This document shows, piece by piece, positions 56,379 through 64,000 of a DNA stretch of 64,000 bases. Below the pieces are notes generated by a model that saw only the letters and a program-made list of their open reading frames with translations, was not told the DNA's origin and ran no database searches. Within the stretch, counting starts at the first letter, position 1; each line of letters begins with the position of its first letter. The position numbers were made by a program, and so were the translations under genes. This DNA comes from Pseudomonas sp. MYb118 (GTDB taxonomy: Bacteria > Pseudomonadota > Gammaproteobacteria > Pseudomonadales > Pseudomonadaceae), in assembly GCF_040947875.1 (NCBI RefSeq), contig NZ_JBFRXN010000003.1, positions 310,001-374,000 of the forward strand, in the 5' to 3' direction.

Positions 56379-56855
56379 TTACGCCGCCATATGGCTGGCG
56401 GCCCACTCTTTTTTACAACTGTTTTTCATGCTTTCCATTTGTTCGCCCAGCTCATCGAGTTTGGCTTTGCCGAGCAGCTTTTTGGCCTGGGGAAACATCT
56501 CGGTTTCCTCTTCCTCGATGTGGTGCTCCAGCAGCTCCTTGACCACCTTCACCCGGCCGGCGAATTCAGGTGTGCCAGGGTCGGTCTGCTTCAGGTCTGG
56601 CAGCACCAGCGAATCGACGGTGCGATGTTCTTCCTTGGCTTCGAAATACATGACGTCCTGTTCCTTGCTGCCCGCCGCCTTGAACGCGGGGTAGAGGATT
56701 TCCTCTTCCAGGCGGGTATGGATGGAGATTTCCATCTCCAGCTTGTCCAGCAGCTCGGCGCGTTTTTTGGTGGCTCGCTCGGTGGACTCACTCAACTGGC
56801 TCAGAATGGTTTTCACTTTTTCGTGGTCAGCTTTTAGAAGATCAATGGCGTTCAT
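56379..56855 (-). CDS. Hemerythrin HHE-domain protein
   Basis: A 158-residue four-helix protein with His/Glu iron ligands in LLKADHEKV, HTRLEEEILYP, EEHRTV and HHIEEEETEMFP. Hemerythrin-like proteins bind di-iron and sense or store O2, NO or iron. It stands alone with its own terminator. It is unlike the RIC protein at 3.1 kb, which has an extra ScdA_N domain. Confidence 0.93.
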   Translation of the reverse strand: MNAIDLLKADHEKVKTILSQLSESTERATKKRAELLDKLEMEISIHTRLEEEILYPAFKAAGSKEQDVMYFEAKEEHRTVDSLVLPDLKQTDPGTPEFAGRVKVVKELLEHHIEEEETEMFPQAKKLLGKAKLDELGEQMESMKNSCKKEWAASHMAA

Positions 56856-57128
56856 TTTGGCTGCCTCTGGTTATATGGGTTCATGGCTAATGCACCGTGG
56901 TGTGCTCGGTAAAGGTCGCATTTAACGTGCCATGGTCAGGTCGTTGGCTAATGTCATGAAAATCAGTGGCTTGAGTCGAGCGGGTGAGGCCGGCGGGATT
57001 GCAGTCTGCAAGAACTGCCCTGGGCCACATTGCAGATCACCAAGGTCATCCACTCAATATCCAGGCGAACTTCGCCAAACGCCGGACTGTCCAGACCCTT
57101 ACACGCATCGGTGAGAAGCGAGGACGAC

Positions 57129-58916
57129 ATGACAACGACCGTAGGAGATTTTCTGGTTGAAAGGCTCAGCCAGTGGGGTGTGACACGTATCTTTGGTTAC
57201 CCGGGGGATGGCATCAATGGCGTGTTTGGCGCCCTGAGCAGGGCCCAGGGCAAGATCGAGTTCGTCCAGGCGCGACACGAAGAGATGGCCGCCTTCATGG
57301 CCTCGGCACACGCGAAGTTCACCGGTGAGCTGGGGGTGTGCATCGCCACTTCAGGCCCCGGCGCCTCGCACCTGATTACCGGGCTATACGATGCGCGGAT
57401 GGATCACATGCCGGTGCTGGCGATTGTCGGTCAGCAGGCCCGTGCTGCGTTGGGCGGGCACTATCAGCAGGAGCTGGATTTGCTGTCGATGTTCAAGGAT
57501 GTGGCCGGTGCCTTCGTGCAGCAGGCCTCGGCGCCGGCACAAGTGCGGCATCTGATCGACCGGGCGGTGCGCACGGCCATCGGTGAGCGACGGGTGACCG
57601 CGATCATCCTGCCCAACGACTTGCAGGACATCGAATACGAGCCGCCGGGCAGGGCGCACGGCACGGTGCATTCCGGGGTGGGTTACACCAAACCGAAGGT
57701 CGTGCCCTATGAGGCGGACCTGCAACGCGCTGCCGATGTGCTGAATGCCGGCGAGAAGGTGGCGATCCTGGTGGGGGCGGGGGCCTTGCAGGCAACCGAC
57801 CAGGTCATCGCCGTGGCGGAAAAACTCGGTGCCGGTGTCGCCAAGGCCCTGCTGGGCAAGGCGGCGTTGCCGGACGAGTTGCCGTGGGTCACCGGCAGCA
57901 TCGGCTTGCTCGGCACCGAACCCAGCTACAAGCTGATGACCGAGTGCGACACCTTGCTGATGATCGGCTCGGGGTTCCCGTACTCCGAGTTCCTGCCCAA
58001 GGAAGGGCAGGCGCGCGGCGTGCAGATTGATTTGCAACCCGACATGCTCAGCCTGCGTTATCCCATGGAGGTCAACCTGGTGGGCGATGCGGGCGAAACG
58101 CTCTCGGCGTTGTTGCCGTTGCTGGAGCACAAGACCTCGCGCCGCTGGCGCAAGAAGGTCGAAGGCTGGCGCGGCACCTGGGAGAAAACCCTGGAGAAGC
58201 GCGCCATGGTCAAGGCCGACCCGATCAATCCGCAGCGGGTGGTGTTCGAACTGTCGCCACGCCTGCCGGAATTGTCGATCATCACCAGCGATTCCGGCTC
58301 CTGCGCCAACTGGTTCGCCCGCGACTTGAAAGTGCGGCGCGGCATGAAGTGTTCGTTGTCCGGTGGCCTGGCGTCGATGGGCGCTGCGGTGCCCTATGCG
58401 ATTGCCGCCAAGTTCGCCTTCCCGCAACGCCCGGTGATCGCTCTGGTGGGGGATGGCGCGATGCAGATGAGCAACATGGCCGAGCTGATTACCGTGGCCA
58501 AGTATTGGCAGCAATGGGACAACCCCAAGTGGATCTGCGCGGTGTTCAACAACGAAGACCTCAACCAGGTCACCTGGGAGCAACGGGTGATGGAAGGGGA
58601 CCCCAAGTTCGAAGCCTCGCAGTCCATTCCTGACGTGCCGTATCACCTGTTCGCCATTTCCATCGGCTTGAAGGGCATCTTTGTCGAGCGCGAAGAGGAC
58701 GTGGCCGCTGCATGGGATGAAGCGTTGGCCTCGGACGTGCCGGTGCTGATCGAATTCAAGACCGACCCGAACGTGCCACCGCTGCCGCCGCACATCAAAC
58801 TCGAACAGGCCAAAAAAATCGCCAGCACCTTGCTCAAGGGCGACCCGGACCAAGCTGGCATCGTGGTGCAAACAGCCAAGCAGGTGCTGGGTGCGGTGCT
58901 GCCTCGCAAGAAGTAA
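57129..58916 (+). CDS. Thiamine diphosphate-dependent enzyme (pyruvate oxidase / acetolactate synthase type)
   Basis: A 595-residue three-domain ThDP enzyme: N-terminal Pyr domain with catalytic Glu region (QARHEEMAAFMASAHAKFTG), central FAD-type domain, and C-terminal PP domain with GDGAMQMSNMAELIT and FNNEDLN forming the GDG-x~26-NN ThDP signature. The family covers PoxB, acetolactate synthase and related carboligases; no partner small subunit gene is adjacent, which favours an oxidase- or catabolic-type enzyme. ATG 57129 with GAGG upstream. Confidence 0.88.
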   Translation: MTTTVGDFLVERLSQWGVTRIFGYPGDGINGVFGALSRAQGKIEFVQARHEEMAAFMASAHAKFTGELGVCIATSGPGASHLITGLYDARMDHMPVLAIVGQQARAALGGHYQQELDLLSMFKDVAGAFVQQASAPAQVRHLIDRAVRTAIGERRVTAIILPNDLQDIEYEPPGRAHGTVHSGVGYTKPKVVPYEADLQRAADVLNAGEKVAILVGAGALQATDQVIAVAEKLGAGVAKALLGKAALPDELPWVTGSIGLLGTEPSYKLMTECDTLLMIGSGFPYSEFLPKEGQARGVQIDLQPDMLSLRYPMEVNLVGDAGETLSALLPLLEHKTSRRWRKKVEGWRGTWEKTLEKRAMVKADPINPQRVVFELSPRLPELSIITSDSGSCANWFARDLKVRRGMKCSLSGGLASMGAAVPYAIAAKFAFPQRPVIALVGDGAMQMSNMAELITVAKYWQQWDNPKWICAVFNNEDLNQVTWEQRVMEGDPKFEASQSIPDVPYHLFAISIGLKGIFVEREEDVAAAWDEALASDVPVLIEFKTDPNVPPLPPHIKLEQAKKIASTLLKGDPDQAGIVVQTAKQVLGAVLPRKK

Positions 58917-58951
58917 GCCCTAAGCTGCAATATCGCCTGAAACGACGCCCT

Positions 58952-59092
58952 TGTAGGAGCGAGCATGCTCGCGATGGTCGCCAACGATAACGCGGGCTGC
59001 CTGGAGACCCGCGGTGGCTGATCCACCATCGCGAGCATGCTCGCTCCTACAGTTGACCGCGTTCCCTGTGGGAGCGAGCCTGCTCGCGATGG
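58952..59092. repeat. REP/BIME group after the ThDP enzyme gene
   Basis: REPs at 58952-58977 and 59024-59051 form an inverted pair with core GCGAGCATGCTCGC, and a third at 59067-59092 has core GCGAGCCTGCTCGC. The inner spacer CCAACGATAACGCGGGCTG ... CCCGCGGTGG is the same composite spacer seen near 32.3 and 38.5 kb. Confidence 0.88.
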
Positions 59093-59196
59093 TGCCCAGG
59101 CACCCCCACATCAAGCAGAACTTACACGGATGTCTCCCTGTCAATTGCATTGCCGGCCATCCGGCGCCGACAACAACAATAAAAAAGGTGATCACG

Positions 59197-59430
59197 ATGA
59201 ACTGTCTAATCTGCGTAGGCGTCGCCGAACGCATTCTCTGTTCGGGCCCCTGGGAAGAGCGGGACTGCCCCGAGTGCGGGCGCTATCGGGTGTCGGACGA
59301 ACTTATCCTGGCCTTGATCGACCAAGGTCAGATATTCGATGTGAGCAAAACCCGGCGCTGGCTCGATGACCAACGCACGGCAGGCTGCACGCCGTCGATT
59401 GAAGTGCACGAAGCCTTGCTGGTGCCATAG
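59197..59430 (+). CDS. Small zinc-ribbon-like protein
   Basis: A 77-residue protein with Cys pairs in MNCLIC and CPECGRYRVS, enough for one four-Cys zinc site, then a helix (SDELILALIDQ) and a short polar tail. AAGGTG 6 nt before the ATG at 59197; in-frame upstream starts fall in the REP array. Function unknown. Confidence 0.75.
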   Translation: MNCLICVGVAERILCSGPWEERDCPECGRYRVSDELILALIDQGQIFDVSKTRRWLDDQRTAGCTPSIEVHEALLVP

Positions 59431-59463
59431 GCCACCAACCGCTTCCCCAAATGCCGTCGCAAG

Positions 59464-60363
59464 CTAAGGCGTGAACTGCTCGTTCAACCACGCCTTGAGC
59501 GCCTGCGTCGCCGCTGAAGTGAACCGCGCCGACGGCCGGATAAAGTAAATACCACCCCGTTCGCCCAACTCCCACTCGGGCAACACTCGAACCAGATCAC
59601 CATCGCGCAAGGCATCAGCGAACAACCAGTCACCGGCGCCCAGCACCCCAACACCGGCACACGCAGCGCTGAGCAGGGCTTCGCTGTCATTGGAAGTCAA
59701 TGAACCCTGGGCGCGGATGGACACCTGTTCTTGCCCGTCGGTCAGGTGCCAGATGGGATGCGAGGCGAGCCCGGAGAAACCCAGGCAGTTGTGCGCCGAC
59801 AGATCATCGGGTGAGCCCGGCCAACCCTGTCGTTCCAGGTAGGACGGTGCGGCGCACAGGATACGCCGGTAATCGCCCAGGCGCTGGGCGACCAAGCGGC
59901 TGTCCTGCAACTCACCGATGCGGATGGCCGCGTCGAAACCTTCAGCGATCACGTCGACAAAACGTTCGCTGTACTCGACCTCAAGCTCCAACTCTGGATG
60001 AGCCAACAGAAAGGCAGGCAGGCGCGGCGCCAGCCAGCGCCGGCCCATCGCCCCCGGCACCGCCAAACGCAGGCGTCCGCGTACCTCGGCGGCGCCCATC
60101 GACGCTTCCTGCTCGGCCTCGGCGATCCATTCGCTGGCCTGGCGCAAGCGCGACACCAGGCGCTGTCCGGCGTCGGTCAGGCGCACATGGCGGGTGCTGC
60201 GCTCAATCAGCCGCACGCCCAGGCGCATCTCCATGGCACTGATGCGCCTGGAAATCACCGTGGCGTGACGTTGCAGCAGACGCGCTGCGGCAACAAAGGA
60301 GCCTTGGGATTCGAGGGCGAGCAGGGCGGCCATTTCGTCGGCGTGTTGGCTATCCAGGGTCAT
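59464..60363 (-). CDS. LysR-family regulator next to the quinone oxidoreductase
   Basis: A 299-residue LysR protein with HTH (FVAAARLLQRHATVISRRISAMEMRLG) and effector domain. It is 12 nt after the oxidoreductase gene on the same strand, so the two are probably cotranscribed and it likely regulates that gene. Confidence 0.88.
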   Translation of the reverse strand: MTLDSQHADEMAALLALESQGSFVAAARLLQRHATVISRRISAMEMRLGVRLIERSTRHVRLTDAGQRLVSRLRQASEWIAEAEQEASMGAAEVRGRLRLAVPGAMGRRWLAPRLPAFLLAHPELELEVEYSERFVDVIAEGFDAAIRIGELQDSRLVAQRLGDYRRILCAAPSYLERQGWPGSPDDLSAHNCLGFSGLASHPIWHLTDGQEQVSIRAQGSLTSNDSEALLSAACAGVGVLGAGDWLFADALRDGDLVRVLPEWELGERGGIYFIRPSARFTSAATQALKAWLNEQFTP

Positions 60364-60375
60364 GGGGCTTCCAGA

Positions 60376-61353
60376 TCAATCGGGGATCAGCAGGATCGTA
60401 CCTCGGGATCGGCCGGATTCCAGTTCTTCGTGCGCCTTGGCCGCGTCATGCAGTGGATAGGTCTTCCAGATCTGCGGCTGGATGATGCCTTGTTGCAGCG
60501 CCGCAAGCACCTCCTGCGCGCGCATCTGGTATTCCTCGGTGGTGGCCGTGTGGGCGGCGAGGGATGGCCGGGTCAGGAACAGCGAGCCCTTGGCATTGAG
60601 CAGGCCGACCTCAACCGCGGCAGGGGCACCCGACGATGCGCCGAACGACACCATCATCCCCCGCGGGCGCAGGCAATCCAGCGAGGCGGCAAAACTCAAC
60701 CGGCCAATCGGGTCGTAGACCACATCGACTTTGCGGCCGCCGGTGAACTCGCTGACCTGCTGCGCCAGGCGTTGCGGGTCGAACACCAGCACCTCGTCGC
60801 AGCCAGCGGCGCGTGCCTTGTCAATGCTGCCGGCGCGGGACACCACACCAATCACACACGCGCCCAGGTGCTTGGCCCAGCGCGCCATGATATCGCCGAC
60901 ACCGCCGGCCACACCGTACAACAGCACCGTGCTGCCGGGCCCGACCGGGTAGGTGGACTTCAACAGGTAATGTGCGGTAATGCCCTTGAACAAGGTGGCG
61001 GCGGCCGCCTCGAAACTCACCTCGTCCGGCAGGTGCACCAAACGATGGGCCGGCATCAGGCGCCCGCTGGCATAACCACCCAACGGGCCGGTGGCGTAGG
61101 CAACGCGATCACCGGGGGCAAAATCCTGGACGTCGCTGCCCACCGCCGTGACGACACCGGCCCCCTCAAGCCCGAGCCCCGAGGGCAACGGCACGGCCAC
61201 TGCGCCGTTACGCTGGGTCACGTCGAGAAAATTGACGCCGATGGCTTTCTGTTCCACCCAGACTTCGCCCGCGCCGGGACGGGCGGGCGTGAGCGGATGC
61301 ACTTCGATGACGTCGGCCGCGCCGGCCGACTGGATGCGGATCACGGAACCCAT
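60376..61353 (-). CDS. NADPH:quinone oxidoreductase-like MDR protein
   Basis: A 325-residue medium-chain reductase without zinc motifs: GLGLEGAGVVTAVGSDV, the nucleotide motif LLYGVAGGVGDIMARWAKHLG and a C-terminal GRSRGTILLIPD. It matches QOR (quinone oxidoreductase) in length and motifs. ATG at 61353 with AAGGTG 6 nt upstream is preferred to 61368. Confidence 0.9.
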   Translation of the reverse strand: MGSVIRIQSAGAADVIEVHPLTPARPGAGEVWVEQKAIGVNFLDVTQRNGAVAVPLPSGLGLEGAGVVTAVGSDVQDFAPGDRVAYATGPLGGYASGRLMPAHRLVHLPDEVSFEAAAATLFKGITAHYLLKSTYPVGPGSTVLLYGVAGGVGDIMARWAKHLGACVIGVVSRAGSIDKARAAGCDEVLVFDPQRLAQQVSEFTGGRKVDVVYDPIGRLSFAASLDCLRPRGMMVSFGASSGAPAAVEVGLLNAKGSLFLTRPSLAAHTATTEEYQMRAQEVLAALQQGIIQPQIWKTYPLHDAAKAHEELESGRSRGTILLIPD

Positions 61354-61458
61354 GGTGTTCACCTTCATGTGTGGATGTCGGTGAACCTTACGGGTTATCG
61401 CAGGATAGATAATCGGGGTTTGGCGCAGGTCACTGCTGCATGGGGTGCAGCAGTCCTG

Positions 61459-62877
61459 TCAGCCGATCACCATCGACTTGGCTTCGAGGAAGGCTTGCAG
61501 CCCGTACAGGCCGTTCTCCCGGCCAATGCCGGACTGCTTGAAGCCGCCAAACGGCGCGAGGGGGTCGATGGCGCTGCGGTTGATCAGCACGCCACCGGCT
61601 TGCAGTTGCAGGGCGATCTTTTGCGCACGAGCGACGTTCGCCGAGAACACGTAGGCCTGTAGCCCGTAGACCGAGTCGTTGGCCATCGCCACGGCCTCGT
61701 CGTCCGTTTCGTAGGTGAGGATCGACAGCACCGGGCCGAAGATTTCTTCCCGGGCGATAGTCATGTCGTTGCGCACCTGGGCGAACACGGTCAGCTTGAC
61801 GTAGTAACCGCGGTCCAGGCCCTCGGGGCGTCCTTCGCCACCGGCAATCAAAGTGGCGCCTTGTTCGAGGCCCAGGCGGATGTAGCGCTGGATGCGTTCA
61901 TATTGATCTTGGCTGGCCAGCGGGCCGATGGCGGTGGCCGGGTCATGGGGATCACCGACTTGCAACGTGGCCACGTGCGCGCGCACCCGCAGCAGCACTT
62001 CCTCAAGACGCTGGCGTGGCACCAGCAGGCGGGTGCCGGCGATGCACGCCTGGCCGTTGTTCATGAAGGCGGCCGCCACGGCCTGCGGGATGACCGTGGC
62101 GAGGTCGGCGTCGTCGAGCACGATGCTTGCCGATTTGCCGGTCAGGCCCAGGCTCACACGCTTCATCGTGTCCACGGCTGCGCGGGCGATCAGCTTGCCG
62201 GTCTGGGTCGAGCCGGTGAAGGAGATCTTCGCCACGTCGGCGCTGGTGCTCAATTCATCACCGACGTCCTCGCCACGTCCGAGCAGGATATTGAAGAACC
62301 CGTCGGGCAGGCCGGCGGCGTGCAGCGCCTGGGCGGTCACTTCGGTTTGCCAGGGGCTCAGTTCGCTCGGCTTGATCACCGAGGCGCAACCGGCGCCCAG
62401 GGCTGAGGCCAGTTTGTTGCAGATGGTGCCGGCGACGCTGTTCCACGGCACGATCAGCGCCGAGACACCAACTGGCACCTGGTGCACCACGCCGTCGCCC
62501 AGGCGTTGGGTGAAGTCGTAGGTCGTGAGGATATCGGCGGTGCGGGCGAAGCACTGCGAGGCGTACTGGCTGACCCACTGCGCACGGGAAACCGGGCCGC
62601 CGTATTCCTCGATGGAGACGTCGCGAATGTCATCGGCGCGGGCGAGCAGGGCGGCTTGCAGTGCCCTGAGCATGTCGATGCGTTCGGCTTTAGTGGTTTG
62701 CCCGAGCGACGGTTGGGCACGCTTGGCTGCGGCGATGGCGGCCTTGGCGTCGTCGCGGTTGGCCAGGGTGGTCGTGCCGATGACCTGCTCGGTCGCCGGG
62801 TTGATGCTGTGTATCAGCGTTTCCCCGTGTACGGGGACGAAACGGCCATTGATGTAAGCCTGGTTGAACTGGCGCAT
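61459..62877 (-). CDS. Aldehyde dehydrogenase family protein lacking the catalytic Glu
   Basis: A 472-residue ALDH with Asn146 (PWN) and catalytic Cys278 (NNGQACIAGTR), plus KPSELSPWQT and GPVLSILTY segments. At the usual LELGGK site the sequence is VSLGLTGKS: Gly244 replaces the general-base Glu, a change of at least two bases from GAA/GAG. It may still act by another route, or be altered in activity. It ends 106 bp before the quinone oxidoreductase start; a 9-bp hairpin lies between (61432-61454). A divergent LysR gene follows upstream. Confidence 0.9.
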   Translation of the reverse strand: MRQFNQAYINGRFVPVHGETLIHSINPATEQVIGTTTLANRDDAKAAIAAAKRAQPSLGQTTKAERIDMLRALQAALLARADDIRDVSIEEYGGPVSRAQWVSQYASQCFARTADILTTYDFTQRLGDGVVHQVPVGVSALIVPWNSVAGTICNKLASALGAGCASVIKPSELSPWQTEVTAQALHAAGLPDGFFNILLGRGEDVGDELSTSADVAKISFTGSTQTGKLIARAAVDTMKRVSLGLTGKSASIVLDDADLATVIPQAVAAAFMNNGQACIAGTRLLVPRQRLEEVLLRVRAHVATLQVGDPHDPATAIGPLASQDQYERIQRYIRLGLEQGATLIAGGEGRPEGLDRGYYVKLTVFAQVRNDMTIAREEIFGPVLSILTYETDDEAVAMANDSVYGLQAYVFSANVARAQKIALQLQAGGVLINRSAIDPLAPFGGFKQSGIGRENGLYGLQAFLEAKSMVIG

Positions 62878-62985
62878 GACACGCTCCTCAAGATTAGCCC
62901 GAAGGGGTTGAGTGCCAGTTTAGGGCTGAGCTATTGTCTGGACTATACAGGCAAAGCCGCATGAACCATTTGGAAAATCAGGACA

Positions 62986-63882
62986 ATGCACAAAAGCGGA
63001 CTCACCGATTTGCACGTGGTGCTGGCCGTGGCTAGGCGCCAGAGCTTTCGCGCCGCCGCCGTGGAACTGGAAATGTCCACCTCGGCGGTGAGCAGCGCGG
63101 TGGCAGGGCTGGAAGCGCGCCTGGGCTCGCGGTTGTTCCATCGCACCACCCGCAGCGTGGCGTTGACCGATGCCGGCCGCCAGTTCGTCGAGCAGATCGC
63201 CCCGGCGGTCAAGCAGATCGAAGAAGCCATGACCACGGTCAGTGACCAGCGCCTGGTACCGTCGGGCAGTTTGCGCATCAACAGTTCACTGGGGGCGGCG
63301 TTGATGGGCTGGCAGCCGTTCATGGCCGAGTTTTCCAGGCGCTATCCGCAGGTGACGCTGGACATCGTCACCGAAGGCGAGCTGGTGGACATCATCGCCG
63401 AGGGTTTCGATGCCGGGCTGCGGCCCGCACACCTGGTGCCCAAGGACATGATTCGCGTGCCGCTCACCGAGGCGGTGCCGATGGTCATCGTCGGTTCGGC
63501 AGACTACTTCGCCCAGCACACCCGGCCCAAGCGCATCAGCGACCTGACTAGCCACGCCTGCATCCGCGCCCGCCTGCCCAATGGCACGCCGTCGCCCTGG
63601 CAATTGAAGTCCAGGGGCAAGACGGTGACGGTGGATGTGCCGGGCACGCTGGTGCTGGATGCGCCGCTGATGATGCGCCAGGCGGCGCTGTCATCGCTGG
63701 GTTTGGCGCAACTGGCGCGCTGGTATGTGGCGGACGATCTCGACAGCGGCGCGTTGGTTGCCGTGCTCGAGGATTGCGCAATGCAAACGCCTGGGCTGTG
63801 CCTGTATTACTCAGGGCATCGCCATGTGCCGGCGGCGTTGCGGGCGTTTGTTGAGTTGATTCAGGAAATGCGGGGTAAATGA
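62986..63882 (+). CDS. LysR-family regulator divergent from the aldehyde dehydrogenase
   Basis: A 298-residue LysR protein: HTH with FRAAAVELEMSTSAVSSAVAGLEARLG and a C-terminal effector-binding domain of the DmlR/CrgA group. The 108-bp divergent gap points to control of the ALDH gene. The ribosome site (AGGA) is close to the ATG at 62986. Confidence 0.9.
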   Translation: MHKSGLTDLHVVLAVARRQSFRAAAVELEMSTSAVSSAVAGLEARLGSRLFHRTTRSVALTDAGRQFVEQIAPAVKQIEEAMTTVSDQRLVPSGSLRINSSLGAALMGWQPFMAEFSRRYPQVTLDIVTEGELVDIIAEGFDAGLRPAHLVPKDMIRVPLTEAVPMVIVGSADYFAQHTRPKRISDLTSHACIRARLPNGTPSPWQLKSRGKTVTVDVPGTLVLDAPLMMRQAALSSLGLAQLARWYVADDLDSGALVAVLEDCAMQTPGLCLYYSGHRHVPAALRAFVELIQEMRGK

Positions 63883-63911
63883 CCTGCTGGAAGCCCGCGG
63901 TGTTTGGACTT

Positions 63912-64000
63912 CCATCGCGAGCAGGCTCGCTCCCACAGTGGGCGGCGGTGTGCCGAGATCTTGCGGTGCACACAAAACCCTGTGGGAGCGGGCTTGCTCG
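63912..64000. repeat. REP pair at the window end
   Basis: REP 63912-63937 (GCGAGCAGGCTCGC core) and a second one starting at 63981 in the opposite orientation that runs past the end of the window. Confidence 0.85.

Overview
The window reads as a Pseudomonas chromosome of the fluorescens type. The coding sequence is GC-rich, there are many REP palindromes of the GCGGGCTTGCCCGC / GCGAGCTTGCTCGC kind, and the Dnr, NarXL, NarK1K2GHJI, UbiUVT, NrdDG and FtrABCD genes resemble pseudomonad versions. No rRNA, tRNA, phage, integrase or CRISPR array was seen.

Region 1 (1-31.2 kb) is an anaerobic nitrate-respiration and NO-response island. It holds dnr with a zinc-ribbon partner, nnrS, the NO-repair gene ytfE (RIC/DnrN) divergent from norR, and pdxH. 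Next come molybdenum cofactor genes (moaB, moeA, later moaA), oxygen-independent ubiquinone synthesis (ubiUVT), a chemoreceptor, a DGC-domain protein, a second Dnr-type regulator, narXL, narK1K2GHJI, a parvulin isomerase, and class III ribonucleotide reductase (nrdD, a separate glycyl-radical gene, nrdG). Anr/Dnr boxes (TTGAT-N4-ATCAA type) precede ubiU, narK1, nrdD, the DGC gene and the dnr operon. For ubiU, narK1 and nrdD the spacing fits a class II FNR-type promoter. NarL 7-2-7 sites lie between narX and narK1. Three GGT-N7-ACC NorR sites and a consensus sigma-54 promoter lie between ytfE and norR. narG is interrupted by one extra base at about 20315.

Region 2 (31.2-42.3 kb) starts with a 1.1-kb repeat array of REPs inside longer tandem units. 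It continues with an ftrABCD ferrous-iron uptake operon behind a Fur box, small conserved proteins, a double-domain KaiC-like ATPase with a single-domain response regulator, and a cyanase / formate-nitrite-family transporter operon. That operon has a sigma-54 promoter and a divergent sigma-54 activator gene.

Region 3 (42.3-44.3 kb) is a lower-GC three-gene cassette of an XRE regulator, a helical protein of unknown family, and a small protein with a His-Gly ... Cys-Gly pattern like compact caspase-fold peptidases. It is the best candidate here for an undescribed system.

Region 4 (44.3-64 kb) is ordinary accessory metabolism. It includes four LysR regulators beside their likely targets (AEC transporter; SDR and exported VOC protein; quinone oxidoreductase; an aldehyde dehydrogenase lacking the usual catalytic Glu), a TonB-dependent receptor, a serine beta-lactamase-family protein, a zinc alcohol dehydrogenase, a cupin, a hemerythrin, a ThDP enzyme and several small membrane or zinc-ribbon proteins, separated by REP pairs.
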